DNA of 64,000 nucleotides from an uncultured Flavobacteriaceae bacterium. Its GTDB lineage: Bacteria; Bacteroidota; Bacteroidia; Flavobacteriales; Flavobacteriaceae. Location of the stretch: the NCBI GenBank assembly GCA_947495135.1, contig CANLXN010000002.1, positions 434,001 to 498,000 of the forward strand, given 5' to 3'. The translations under genes and the position numbers were made by a program. Position 1 is the first letter of the stretch. Every line of letters begins with the position of its first letter. The notes beneath the pieces are model-generated. The model saw nothing but the letters and a program-made list of their open reading frames with translations, ran no database searches and had not been told where the DNA came from. Shown piece after piece: positions 29,095-37,267 of the stretch.

Positions 29095-29532
29095 ATGAAC
29101 AAATTTCTTATTATTGCCTGCCTATTAATGACAACCCTTGGATTTTCACAAAGCCGAGAATGGGGAAGTGTGAACAGAAACACAGTTACCATGAAAGAGA
29201 TCGCACCTGTGTGGCCTGGATGTGAATCTAAGTCGGGTGCAGGAATTGATGGATGTTTCAAACAAAAGCTTGCGACCCATATTGGCAAAAACTTCAAATA
29301 CCCACCTCAAGCTTACAAAAACAATGAGCAAGGTAGAGTTATTGTTGAATTCTTTGTCAACGAACAAGGAACTATAGATATTAAAAGTGTAACTGGTGGT
29401 GGTAAACTACTTCAAGAGGAAGCTAGACGAAACATTAGTTTGATCCCTAAAATGGCGAAGCCTGGAATGATGGCTGGAAAACCTCGAGCTATCAAATATG
29501 TAGTGCCTATTACATTTAAAACTGGAAAGTAA
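29095..29532 (+). CDS. Exported TonB C-terminal-domain protein
   Basis: The 145-residue protein has a signal peptide (MNKFLIIACLLMTTLGFSQ) and a TonB-type C-terminal domain (YPPQAYKNNEQGRVIVEFFV, then KSVTGGGKLLQEEARRNI). It lacks the membrane anchor and proline-rich linker of true TonB, so it is probably a periplasmic protein and not an energy transducer. Small exported proteins of this kind are frequent in Flavobacteriaceae and have no established role. It starts 15 bp after thyA and ends at a strong terminator. A frameshifted relative follows. Confidence 0.88.
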   Translation: MNKFLIIACLLMTTLGFSQSREWGSVNRNTVTMKEIAPVWPGCESKSGAGIDGCFKQKLATHIGKNFKYPPQAYKNNEQGRVIVEFFVNEQGTIDIKSVTGGGKLLQEEARRNISLIPKMAKPGMMAGKPRAIKYVVPITFKTGK

Positions 29533-29570
29533 AATTACCTCCACAAGATTTGTGGATTGTATTTAAGACA

Positions 29571-29602
29571 AAGTGCCAACAAATATATTGGCACTTTTTT
29601 TT
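29571..29602 (+). terminator. Terminator after the TonB-domain gene
   Basis: A perfect 9-bp stem AAGTGCCAA/TTGGCACTT with an 8-nt loop runs straight into eight T (to 29602). Confidence 0.93.
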
Positions 29603-29625
29603 GTGCACTATTCTTAAATTGGGTT

Positions 29626-30044
29626 ATGCAGTCAAAATTATTATCACTTCTATTTTTCATGGTAACTCAAATTGCCATATCCCAATTGCTAAAACATAAA
29701 GAATTCGATGAAGGGACGGTAAATGTACCTTTCGCTACTGTAGATGTGAGTCCGTTATACCCTGGTTGCGATGCAACGAATACGGTTGAAAGAAAAAATG
29801 CACTGTAGAAAAAATAACGGAATACCTATATATTCATTTCAATAGACCTATCTTAAAACGTACGGACAGGAGAGTTGCCATTCACTTTAGAATTGGTCCA
29901 ACTGGAGAAGTAAATGAAATTCAATCTGGCACCCGACAAAAACATTTAGACGAAGAGATTATTCGCCTTGTCTCAAAAATGCCCAAATTTACACCTGGTG
30001 AACATCGAGAAAAAAAATGGGTGTACGCTATGAGGCCCTATTAA
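29626..30044 (+). pseudogene. Frameshifted TonB C-terminal-domain gene
   Basis: Translation from the ATG at 29626 gives a signal peptide (MQSKLLSLLFFMVTQIAISQ) and then VDVSPLYPGCDATN, matching the start of the intact neighbour (IAPVWPGCES). The frame then hits TAG at 29806-29808. Shifting by -1 within the run of six A at 29793-29798 restores a family-like sequence: KKCTVEKITEYLYIHFN, then VAIHFRIGPTGEVNEIQSG, ending at TAA 30042-30044. The natural reading is a one-base loss in a homopolymer, hence a pseudogene or a sequencing error. The run also reads A-AAA-AAT, a possible -1 slippery heptamer, so regulated frameshifting cannot be excluded. Confidence 0.82.
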
Positions 30045-30136
30045 ACTTTTCATCTTAAACGTCTGAAAAAGTCAAAAATTGATCGAAAAGGCCCAAGTCT
30101 TAACATTTGATAAAGATTTGAGTATTTGGTATTTCG

Positions 30137-30144
30137 TATCTTTC
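30137..30144 (+). promoter_or_regulatory. Candidate -7 element of the egt operon
   Basis: TATCTTTC differs from TAnnTTTG only at the last base and lies 29 bp upstream of the egtB start codon. A TTTG is present 16 bp further upstream, which is closer than the usual spacing. Confidence 0.4.
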
Positions 30145-30173
30145 AAGTATCAACAGAAGTACTAATATTTGAT

Positions 30174-31334
30174 ATGATTACCACCCAAACCCTTGTAGCT
30201 CTTTTTCTTGAAACGCGTCAAAAAACAGAATCCTTATGTAAACCTTTGGAGATTGAAGATTACGTTGTACAACCTGCAATCGATATTTCTCCCCCAAAAT
30301 GGCATTTGGGTCACACCACCTGGTTTTTTGAAGAGTTTATTCTGAAACATTACAAATCAAACTATCAACTGTTTCATGAAGATTTCGCATTCGTGTTTAA
30401 TAGTTATTATGAAACCCTAGGAAAGAGAGTGGTTAGAAGTGATCGCGGAAACCTATCTCGCCCGGGTGTTGCAAAAGTTTACGACTACAGACACTATGTA
30501 ACCAACGAAATGAAAGAGTTATTAAAATCGGATATTTCAAAAGAGCTTGAAGAGGTACTACTCATTGGTATTCATCATGAGAAACAGCATCAGGAACTTT
30601 TAATGACAGACATTAAGTACATTTTTGGGAACAATCCGTTATTGCCTAAATACAGTACCGATTTTTCTGAAAACTTCGTTAGTGATGAAGAAACTAAATG
30701 GATTTCTATTGCCGAAGGTGTTTATGAAATTGGCCATAATTCTAATAAATTTTGCTTTGACAATGAACTAGGACGCCATAAGGTTTTCTTGCACAACTAT
30801 CATATTGCCAGCCGCGAGGTAACGAATAGTGACTACATCGATTTTATAGAAGCAGATGGTTATAAAGATTTTAATTTATGGCATGCAGACGGCTGGGAAT
30901 GGCTTAAACAAACACAAATCACTCAACCTATGTACTGGCATCAAATTGATGGGGAATGGCATCATTACACACTAAAAGGTTTGCTGAAAATTGACAAAAA
31001 CGCGCCCGTTTGCCACATTTCCTATTATGAAGCCTTTGCCTTTGCCCAATGGAAAAAGTGTCGTCTCCCAACAGAATTTGAATGGGAAGCAGCTCAATCT
31101 CAATTTAAGTGGGGAAACCGCTGGGAATGGACCGAAAGCTCCTACTTGCCTTACCCAGGATACACAAAAGCACCAGGCGCTATTGGAGAATATAATGGCA
31201 AATTCATGGTCAATCAAAAAGTATTACGCGGCGCTTCCATTGTAAGTGCAGCGGACCATATCCGACCAACCTACCGAAACTTTTTTCAACCCAATTTACG
31301 CTGGCAATATACCGGCTTGAGGTTAGCGAAATAA
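30174..31334 (+). CDS. egtB: EgtB-type iron-dependent sulfoxide synthase (ergothioneine biosynthesis)
   Basis: I start at the ATG at 30174 (MITTQTLVALF), giving 386 residues. The N-terminal DinB_2 domain has the iron-binding histidines in HLGHTTWFFEEF and in the HHEKQHQEL (HxxxHxE) motif. The C-terminal part is an FGE-sulfatase (formylglycine-generating-enzyme) domain with ISYYEAFAFAQWKKCRLPTEFEWE, WEWTESSYLPYPGY and the terminal RGASIV...RPTYRNFF...YTGLRL pattern. EgtB joins trimethylhistidine (hercynine) to a thiol donor, either gamma-glutamylcysteine or cysteine. The egtD gene follows after 16 bp, supporting the assignment strongly. No gshA-like egtA is in the window. Confidence 0.93.
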   Translation: MITTQTLVALFLETRQKTESLCKPLEIEDYVVQPAIDISPPKWHLGHTTWFFEEFILKHYKSNYQLFHEDFAFVFNSYYETLGKRVVRSDRGNLSRPGVAKVYDYRHYVTNEMKELLKSDISKELEEVLLIGIHHEKQHQELLMTDIKYIFGNNPLLPKYSTDFSENFVSDEETKWISIAEGVYEIGHNSNKFCFDNELGRHKVFLHNYHIASREVTNSDYIDFIEADGYKDFNLWHADGWEWLKQTQITQPMYWHQIDGEWHHYTLKGLLKIDKNAPVCHISYYEAFAFAQWKKCRLPTEFEWEAAQSQFKWGNRWEWTESSYLPYPGYTKAPGAIGEYNGKFMVNQKVLRGASIVSAADHIRPTYRNFFQPNLRWQYTGLRLAK

Positions 31335-31350
31335 TCGCAACCGTTTATTT

Positions 31351-32322
31351 ATGAATATATCAACACCCCTCCTATTGGACACCTCCTTTAAAAAAGAAGT
31401 ATTTGAAGGTCTTACGGCTTTCCCTAAATATTTATCCTCTAAATATATCTATGATGCCGTTGGAGACAAATTGTTTCAAGACATCATGGCATTGCCCGAG
31501 TACTATTTGACCAATGCGGAATTTGAAATTTTATCCACCCACACTCAAGCAATCGCCGAACTTTTTAAAGACAGTGCAGAGGGCTTCGATCTTATTGAAC
31601 TTGGAGCCGGGGATGGTAAAAAAACAAAGGTTCTCTTAAAGCACCTTTCAGAAAACAACTATAACTTCGTTTACAAACCCATCGATATCAGTGAGAATGC
31701 CATTAACGATCTTAAAAGCAGTCTATCGAAAGAACTTCCAGACCTTCAAGTGGATGCTGAGAAAGGAATGTATTTCGAAGTGTTAGAGCGTCTTCAGCAG
31801 TACAATTCACGTAAGAAAGTGCTTATGGTGCTAGGATCTAATATTGGAAACCTATTACACCCTCGTGCGATCGAATTTCTTTCAAAATTAAGGGGTATAA
31901 TGAACGAGGATGATTTGTTATTCATGGGTTTCGATCAAAAGAAAAATCCGCAAACAATTCTAGATGCCTATAACGATCCAACAGGAGTTACCGCCGCATT
32001 TAATAAAAACCTTCTCCATCGAATTAATCGAGAATTAGGAGGCAATTTTGAAGTAGACAAATTTAAGCATTGGGAGGTATACGATCCGGAGTCTGGAACA
32101 GCAAAAAGTTTTCTTGTAGCGACACAGGCTATGAAAGTTGAGATAAAATCGCTGAATTTGAACATTGAATTAGACCCATGGGAAACGATCCATACGGAGA
32201 TTTCGCAAAAATATACAGACAAAGTGGTCAATTGGCTAGCTCGAGAATCTGGCCTAGAAATTGAAACTTCTTTTACAGACCAATCAAATTATTACAAAGA
32301 TTACGTATTCAGAAAAAAGTAA
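31351..32322 (+). CDS. egtD: L-histidine N-alpha-methyltransferase (ergothioneine biosynthesis)
   Basis: The 323-residue enzyme trimethylates histidine to hercynine with S-adenosylmethionine. It shows the EgtD pattern: SSKYIYDAVGDKLFQDIMALPEYYLTNAE near the N-terminus (split here as SSKYIYDAVGDKLFQ and LPEYYLTNAEFEIL), the SAM-binding LIELGAGDGKKT, a second segment VLGSNIGNL, and DDLLFMGFDQKKNP. Length is normal. It lies 16 bp after egtB and 3 bp before a DUF427 gene, so the three form an operon. Confidence 0.95.
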   Translation: MNISTPLLLDTSFKKEVFEGLTAFPKYLSSKYIYDAVGDKLFQDIMALPEYYLTNAEFEILSTHTQAIAELFKDSAEGFDLIELGAGDGKKTKVLLKHLSENNYNFVYKPIDISENAINDLKSSLSKELPDLQVDAEKGMYFEVLERLQQYNSRKKVLMVLGSNIGNLLHPRAIEFLSKLRGIMNEDDLLFMGFDQKKNPQTILDAYNDPTGVTAAFNKNLLHRINRELGGNFEVDKFKHWEVYDPESGTAKSFLVATQAMKVEIKSLNLNIELDPWETIHTEISQKYTDKVVNWLARESGLEIETSFTDQSNYYKDYVFRKK

Positions 32323-32325
32323 AAT

Positions 32326-32607
32326 ATGAAAGCCATTTGGAACAATAAAGTAATAGCTCAAAGTGACGATACCGTAGTGATTGAAAATAATCATTATTTT
32401 CCAGCATCATCTCTTCAGAAAGAATTTTTCAAAGAAAGTGCAACGCAAACCAATTGTCCTTGGAAAGGCACGGCATCTTACTACTCCTTAGAAGTAGATG
32501 GCAAGTCGAATCCAGACGCTGCATGGTATTATCCAGAAACTAGCCATGCTGCCAAACCAATTGAAGGGTATGTAGCATTTTGGAAAGGCGTAGAAGTTAC
32601 TGAATAG
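32326..32607 (+). CDS. DUF427 protein
   Basis: This 93-residue protein starts MKAIWNNKVIAQSDDTVVIE. It has the DUF427 motifs ENNHYFP, NCPWKGTASYYSLE and AAWYYPETSHAAKPIEGYVAFW. The function of this widespread small family is not established. The 3-bp gap to egtD shows co-transcription and perhaps translational coupling with the ergothioneine genes. It is convergent with the aminotransferase-like gene, 6 bp away, and no terminator is visible between them. Confidence 0.9.
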   Translation: MKAIWNNKVIAQSDDTVVIENNHYFPASSLQKEFFKESATQTNCPWKGTASYYSLEVDGKSNPDAAWYYPETSHAAKPIEGYVAFWKGVEVTE

Positions 32608-32613
32608 TCGTCC

Positions 32614-33693
32614 TTAACTTTTAAGTACAGAAATAAGTTTGTCCAGGTCGTTTTCAGTATTGTAAATATGAAAGCTTACCCTTATTCCTTTGCCTCTTAG
32701 AGAACCGATAATTTTATGTTCTTTTAGCTTCTGAAATGTTTGTTCATCGCCTTTCAAATTAAAAATAGTAGAATGATTTCCGCGGTTAACCACGGCTTCA
32801 TCTAATAGATTTAATGCAGTAAGTTCAGATTTTGCGGCACTCACTAGACTACTTAGGTGTGCAGCAATTTTCTCTTTTCCTAACTCATTCATAAACTGGA
32901 TGGATTTACCCAAACTCCCATAATTTAAGGTATCTTGATGACCTGGCTCAAACCGACCAACAAATTCAATATCATTCCTTTTATTAAAATTAGCATCGGC
33001 CGAATTAAAGCCGATGGTCTCTGGTTTGATTTTTTTCTGAAAAGTATCTTTAACCATTAATAGTCCATTACCATACCCAGCTAACATCCATTTATAAGTG
33101 CTTGCTCCTATCACATCGATTGCACTGTCTTCAAAATTAAATTGTGTTGTTCCTAAAAACTGAGTTCCATCGGCGATCAGCATTAAGTGAGGATATTTAC
33201 GCTTAAGGTCTTTCAAAAAATCTAAATCGATTAGAATTCCACTAATATATTGGACAACGCTAAAAGCAAAAACATCCGGATGGTACTTATCAATTGCTTC
33301 CGAAATATTTTGCTCTAAATTTTCATTTATATCTGCATAACAAACTTCAAAATCCCTGTTCTCTACGGGCCAGTTCACTGAGGGATAATCACCTTTCAGC
33401 AGAAGAACTTTGAGCCCACTTGATAATCCGCTTAACAAGGTATTATACCCAAAAGAAAAGTTAGGCACTAAAGCAACGTTCGATTCTAAGGTAGAAAAAA
33501 ACGTTCCCACATCTTTCCTTATTTCGCGAATGTGCGCTTTATGTAAATCTCTGTACAGACTTCCACCTTCCATTAAATTTATATCATGCTCATGACGCCA
33601 ATCGACCAACGATTGCGATAATAATCCGCAGGAAGCAGTATTTAGGTAAGTGTAGTCTTTCGTCGCGGGGAATTGTGCAGTCAAGTCTTTCAT
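32614..33693 (-). CDS. Class V aminotransferase-fold PLP enzyme (candidate EgtE-like lyase)
   Basis: I start at the ATG ending at 33693 (MKDLTAQFP), giving 359 residues; the frame continues upstream without homology-like sequence. It has the class V fold of cysteine desulfurase-like enzymes: YTYLNTASCGLLSQ, VALVPNFSFGYNTLLSG, LIADGTQFLGTTQF with the PLP aspartate, and ASTYKWMLAGYGNGLLMV with the Schiff-base lysine. Mycobacterial EgtE, a beta-lyase that completes ergothioneine synthesis, is of this fold. Its position next to egtBD makes that role plausible, but it is convergent and not in their operon. Kynureninase- or desulfurase-like activity is an alternative. Confidence 0.85.
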   Translation of the reverse strand: MKDLTAQFPATKDYTYLNTASCGLLSQSLVDWRHEHDINLMEGGSLYRDLHKAHIREIRKDVGTFFSTLESNVALVPNFSFGYNTLLSGLSSGLKVLLLKGDYPSVNWPVENRDFEVCYADINENLEQNISEAIDKYHPDVFAFSVVQYISGILIDLDFLKDLKRKYPHLMLIADGTQFLGTTQFNFEDSAIDVIGASTYKWMLAGYGNGLLMVKDTFQKKIKPETIGFNSADANFNKRNDIEFVGRFEPGHQDTLNYGSLGKSIQFMNELGKEKIAAHLSSLVSAAKSELTALNLLDEAVVNRGNHSTIFNLKGDEQTFQKLKEHKIIGSLRGKGIRVSFHIYNTENDLDKLISVLKS

Positions 33694-33787
33694 ATAATAT
33701 AGGTGTAGCAGATGAAAATTTGGTATTTTTACATAGAAGCCATTAGTCAAATTGAGCTAAAACTTTGGCAACTAAAAGTACTTAACT

Positions 33788-34243
33788 ATGTTTTCAAAAA
33801 CCAATAAAAACGACAAAATTGATGCCGAACAGCGAGAACAGTACGAATACGCACGTGCTCGGATTAAAACAAAGAAGCGTCTCATGCGACACTTTATTCT
33901 ATTTTTGGCAGGATCTATTCTTCTGATAATAATTAATCCGATACTAGGTATTGGAAAAGATTTCTTTATTAAAGATTGGTTTATTTGGGCCATACTTATT
34001 TGGGCATTATTATTCCTCGTACATCTTCTAAATGTCTTCGTTTTAAATAAATTCATGGGAAAAGAGTGGGAAGATCAACAAATGGTAAAATTAAAGGCAA
34101 AGCAAGCCGAACGAATTGCAGAACTTAAAAAAACGGCTATTAAAGAAGTTACAGTTGAAGAAGTAAAAGCAATGAAAGCTTCTTCTGAAGATGAAGTAAA
34201 AAAAAACGACAACCCCAACCTTTTACCTCCCGAAGAAGCATGA
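33788..34243 (+). CDS. 2TM domain protein
   Basis: The 151-residue protein contains the 2TM domain: a basic stretch (AYARARIKTKK-like YEYARARIKTKKRLMRH) followed by two hydrophobic helices (about 37-53 and 66-88), then a charged coiled tail rich in K and E. The family is common in Bacteroidota, and some members are fused to LytTR regulators; a stand-alone function is unknown. Its stop codon overlaps the folA start (ATGA at 34240-34243), indicating translational coupling. Confidence 0.85.
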   Translation: MFSKTNKNDKIDAEQREQYEYARARIKTKKRLMRHFILFLAGSILLIIINPILGIGKDFFIKDWFIWAILIWALLFLVHLLNVFVLNKFMGKEWEDQQMVKLKAKQAERIAELKKTAIKEVTVEEVKAMKASSEDEVKKNDNPNLLPPEEA

Positions 34244-34740
34244 TTACAATGATAGCGGCTGCTGGTCAAAATAATGAACTCGGCAAAGACAACGACCTCG
34301 TTTGGCATTTGCCCAACGACTTTAAGCGTTTTAAACAACTTACCACAGGGCATCACATAATTATGGGGCGAAAAACATTTGAATCTTTCCCCAAACCACT
34401 TCCCAATAGGACTCATTTAGTAATTACCCGAAATATCAACTATGCAAAAGAAGGTGCAGTAATTGTTCATTCTATGAAAGAGGCTCTAGAGTTAGCGAAA
34501 GAAGACCCTCAACCCTTTATCATTGGCGGTGGTGAAATTTATCGGATCGGACTTGAAATAGCAGATAAAATAGAGCTCACTCGTGTTCATGGCACCTTTG
34601 AAGCAGACACTTTTTTTCCTGATATTCCAAAAGATGAATGGGAACTTGTTGCGGCGGAAGCTCACGAAAAAGATGAAAAACATAATTTTTCGTTTACCTA
34701 TGAGACTTGGATTCGATCTACTTCCCAAGCAAACGAATAA
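34240..34740 (+). CDS. folA: Dihydrofolate reductase
   Basis: The 166-residue enzyme reduces dihydrofolate with NADPH. Conserved segments are ITMIAAAGQNNELGKDNDLVWHLPNDF (here seen as MITMIAAAGQNN and WHLPNDFKRFK), including the substrate-binding aspartate, then IIMGRKTFESFPKPLPNRTHLVITR-like sequence and the cofactor loop FIIGGGEIYR. Length is normal. The gene overlaps the 2TM gene by 4 bp. Together with thyA upstream it forms the thymidylate cycle pair, though the ergothioneine genes lie between. Confidence 0.96.
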   Translation: MITMIAAAGQNNELGKDNDLVWHLPNDFKRFKQLTTGHHIIMGRKTFESFPKPLPNRTHLVITRNINYAKEGAVIVHSMKEALELAKEDPQPFIIGGGEIYRIGLEIADKIELTRVHGTFEADTFFPDIPKDEWELVAAEAHEKDEKHNFSFTYETWIRSTSQANE

Positions 34741-34798
34741 CTAAACCCCACTTATGGGGATACAAAGTAAAATAACGCAATTTACTAGATATTATATT

Positions 34799-34806
34799 TA
34801 TTTTTG
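34799..34806 (+). promoter_or_regulatory. Candidate -7 element of fabD
   Basis: TATTTTTG matches TAnnTTTG and lies 19 bp upstream of the fabD start codon. The -33 element is not clear. Confidence 0.45.
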
Positions 34807-34825
34807 CAACTCTAAACTAACATTC

Positions 34826-35707
34826 ATGAAAGCATATCTTTTTCCCGGACAGGGAGCACAGTTCACTGGAATGGGGCTGGATTTATACGAATCTTCACCA
34901 AAAGCAAAAGACTTATTTAATCAAGCAAACGAGCTTCTTGGTTTTGACATTACAAAAATAATGTTCGAGGGTACCGCAGATGAGTTAAAGGAAACCAAAG
35001 TTACACAGCCTGCCATCTTTTTACATTCCACCATACTTGCGGAAGTAATGGGCAACCAATTTCAACCCGATATGGTTGCTGGACATTCTTTAGGAGAATT
35101 ATCGGCACTTGTTGCAAATAAAACATTGGCCTTTAAAGATGGATTAACATTGGTATCTAAACGCGCCCTTGCCATGCAAAAGGCCTGCGAAATAGCTCCA
35201 TCAACTATGGCGGCAGTTTTAGGTCTCGAAGACCACATTGTAGAAGAAATATGTGCAGCTACCTCGGGAGTAGTAGTTGCCGCAAATTACAATTGTCCAG
35301 GGCAGTTAGTAATTTCAGGTGAAATTGATGCAGTGAACGCAGCTTGCGAGGCACTCAAAGAAGCTGGAGCTAGACGTGCCTTGCTTTTGCCAGTAGGAGG
35401 AGCATTTCATAGTCCAATGATGGAACCTGCCAGAGAAGAATTAGCAGCAGCCATAGAAAACACCCCTTTCGCTGTTCCTGCTTGCCCAATTTATCAAAAT
35501 GTGAGCACTACGGCGGTTGTAAATGCAGCAGAAATAAAGAAAAATTTAATGGTACAATTAACGGCTCCTGTAAAATGGACGCAAAGCATAAAACAGATGA
35601 TTGCCGACGGAGCCGACAAGTTTATTGAGGTGGGTCCGGGTAATGTTTTACAGGGCTTGGTTAAAAAAGTAGATCGAAGTTTGGAAACAGAAAAAGCGAG
35701 TATTTAA
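34826..35707 (+). CDS. fabD: Malonyl-CoA:ACP transacylase
   Basis: I start at the ATG at 34826 (MKAYLFPGQGAQFTGMG); the longer frame upstream adds residues that do not resemble the family. The 293-residue enzyme loads malonate onto acyl carrier protein for fatty acid synthesis. The nucleophile Ser88 is in VAGHSLGELSAL, the catalytic His in GAFHSPMM, and the arginine for carboxylate binding in SKRALAMQ. VGPGNVLQGLV is at the C-terminus. No other fab genes are adjacent. A compact terminator follows. Confidence 0.96.
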   Translation: MKAYLFPGQGAQFTGMGLDLYESSPKAKDLFNQANELLGFDITKIMFEGTADELKETKVTQPAIFLHSTILAEVMGNQFQPDMVAGHSLGELSALVANKTLAFKDGLTLVSKRALAMQKACEIAPSTMAAVLGLEDHIVEEICAATSGVVVAANYNCPGQLVISGEIDAVNAACEALKEAGARRALLLPVGGAFHSPMMEPAREELAAAIENTPFAVPACPIYQNVSTTAVVNAAEIKKNLMVQLTAPVKWTQSIKQMIADGADKFIEVGPGNVLQGLVKKVDRSLETEKASI

Positions 35708-35713
35708 CAAGAC

Positions 35714-35739
35714 GCCCTCTAATGAGGGCTCTCTTTTTT
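35714..35739 (+). terminator. Terminator of fabD
   Basis: The 6-bp stem GCCCTC/GAGGGC with a TAAT loop is followed by TCTCTTTTTT. Confidence 0.9.
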
Positions 35740-35830
35740 CACCAATTTACGGTTTAACCACAGGTAAACCTTTATCGGATTTGCCTATAAAACAGCGATT
35801 AGCGTATAAGTTAGTATCAAATTTAACGCT

Positions 35831-36460
35831 ATGACCAAATTCACTTTAAATTCAACAAACGAGTCGGCGTTGTCAATAATTGATAACCGTGAACTCGAAT
35901 TAAACAACAAAACGACTCTTGTTAATAAGGGTTACTTCTTTCAGTTCTTTTCTGAAATGTCTCAATACTTCTATAACTTTCAAAGAAGTAAAATATTTCA
36001 ACCATCTATAGAGACAAATGAAATAGAAGGACCCATAAAGAAGCAAAACGATGGCAGCCAAACCCACCACTTGCGTACGGCAGAGCTAGCTTTGAAACTG
36101 GGTATTTCAGAAACAATTCTGACGAGAGTTCTTCAAAAATTGGAAAGTTTCGAACTCGCGCACGGTTATTTAGACAAAGAGCTAACACTAAATTCATTAG
36201 CTAAATCTTTTGGCACTAATCACAGTTATCTCTCGAAGATTATTCATCTCACTAAAGACAAATCTTTTAAGAGTTATTTGAATGATTTACGTATCGAATT
36301 TGCGTACGAGGACCTCCAGCAAAATACACACAGAAGAAAATATACTATTGAGGCAATTGCCTATGAAAATGGCTTTAGAAGTGCCGAGAGTTTTTCTAAA
36401 AAGTTTAAAGCAAGATACCAAATATATCCATCCAAGTTTTTAAAAACACTGGAGGCGTAA
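35831..36460 (+). CDS. AraC-family transcriptional regulator
   Basis: The 209-residue protein has a C-terminal AraC/XylS-type double helix-turn-helix (about 115-207): LTLNSLAKSFGTNHSYLSKI forms the first HTH. YTIEAIAYENGFRSAESFSK with KFKARYQIYPSKF forms the second, more conserved one. The N-terminal ~110 residues show no known sensor domain. In Flavobacteriaceae this HTH is often linked to membrane TPR sensors, but none is present here. It stands alone between fabD and the convergent TPR/sigma genes, so its targets cannot be inferred with confidence. Confidence 0.87.
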   Translation: MTKFTLNSTNESALSIIDNRELELNNKTTLVNKGYFFQFFSEMSQYFYNFQRSKIFQPSIETNEIEGPIKKQNDGSQTHHLRTAELALKLGISETILTRVLQKLESFELAHGYLDKELTLNSLAKSFGTNHSYLSKIIHLTKDKSFKSYLNDLRIEFAYEDLQQNTHRRKYTIEAIAYENGFRSAESFSKKFKARYQIYPSKFLKTLEA

Positions 36461-36472
36461 GTGTCGTAGAAT

Positions 36473-37267
36473 CTAAAGTTCTTCAAGTAATTCTTTTGCC
36501 TTATTGTAATTGAAATTTGAAGAGCTTTTAACGATTTCAGTTAAAACATTTTTAGCTTTTTCTGTTTCCTTGACCTTGAGATAGGCCAAAGCCTTAAACC
36601 AGCGTCCTTTGGAGCTATCGATTGAATTAGATAAAGTGACCCTGTCGAAATCAGCAATAGCATTCTCTAATTCGTTCATTTCTAAATGAGCAATTCCTGA
36701 ATATAGAAAAACCGAGTAATCTATAGGGTTTTCTGTTTCTATGTAATTTTCAAAACTACTAAGCGCAGAAGCGTACTCGTTTTTATTAAAAGCTAGGACC
36801 CCTACTTCAAACATGGAAGCGTCTTCATCGCGATTAATTACCGAAGGCAGATCTGAAGTGGTATAATATTGAGTGTAGAGCTTTTCTGGGTTTTGCTTTC
36901 CGAAGAAATTATAACCAACCGTACTTATAAGTAATAGTGCAATAGTGGCGGCCACAAGCAAATAGTTTTTATTTTTAGTTGGCTTCTTAAGGTTGTTATA
37001 ATCTTGCTCCGCTTTCTGTAAGCTTGCTTTCACCTTTTCCGCCTCTTCACTGCGCAAATAGGCTCTCAACTTCTGAGTATATTCGTTTTCAGGGAGTTTT
37101 CCCATCTCCATATCTCCTTTGAGATAATGATTAATTTGTCTCGAGAGTTCCACCTCTTCCAAAAGCACTGGATTCGTTTTCATTTCTTGCTCAAATAAAA
37201 GGGCCTCTTCTGCTGGTAATGTGCCTCCTAGATAGGCCTCAATTCTTTGTCGTATCTCGTCAGTCAT
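36473..37267 (-). CDS. Membrane TPR protein, putative anti-sigma factor
   Basis: The 264-residue protein has a cytoplasmic N-terminal half (1-100), one membrane helix (about 102-122, LLVAATIALLLISTVGYNFF) and a periplasmic TPR-like C-terminal half (AFNKNEYASALSSFENYIE, HLEMNELENAIADFDRV, ALAYLKVKETEKAKNVLTEI). The N-terminal segment (IEAYLGGTLPAEEALLFEQEM) resembles the start of many membrane anti-sigma factors of Bacteroidota. Its ATG overlaps the stop of the sigma factor gene (TAATG), so the two are translationally coupled. That arrangement, with a single helix linking a cytoplasmic and a periplasmic part, suggests an anti-sigma role. This is inference. Confidence 0.8.
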   Translation of the reverse strand: MTDEIRQRIEAYLGGTLPAEEALLFEQEMKTNPVLLEEVELSRQINHYLKGDMEMGKLPENEYTQKLRAYLRSEEAEKVKASLQKAEQDYNNLKKPTKNKNYLLVAATIALLLISTVGYNFFGKQNPEKLYTQYYTTSDLPSVINRDEDASMFEVGVLAFNKNEYASALSSFENYIETENPIDYSVFLYSGIAHLEMNELENAIADFDRVTLSNSIDSSKGRWFKALAYLKVKETEKAKNVLTEIVKSSSNFNYNKAKELLEEL

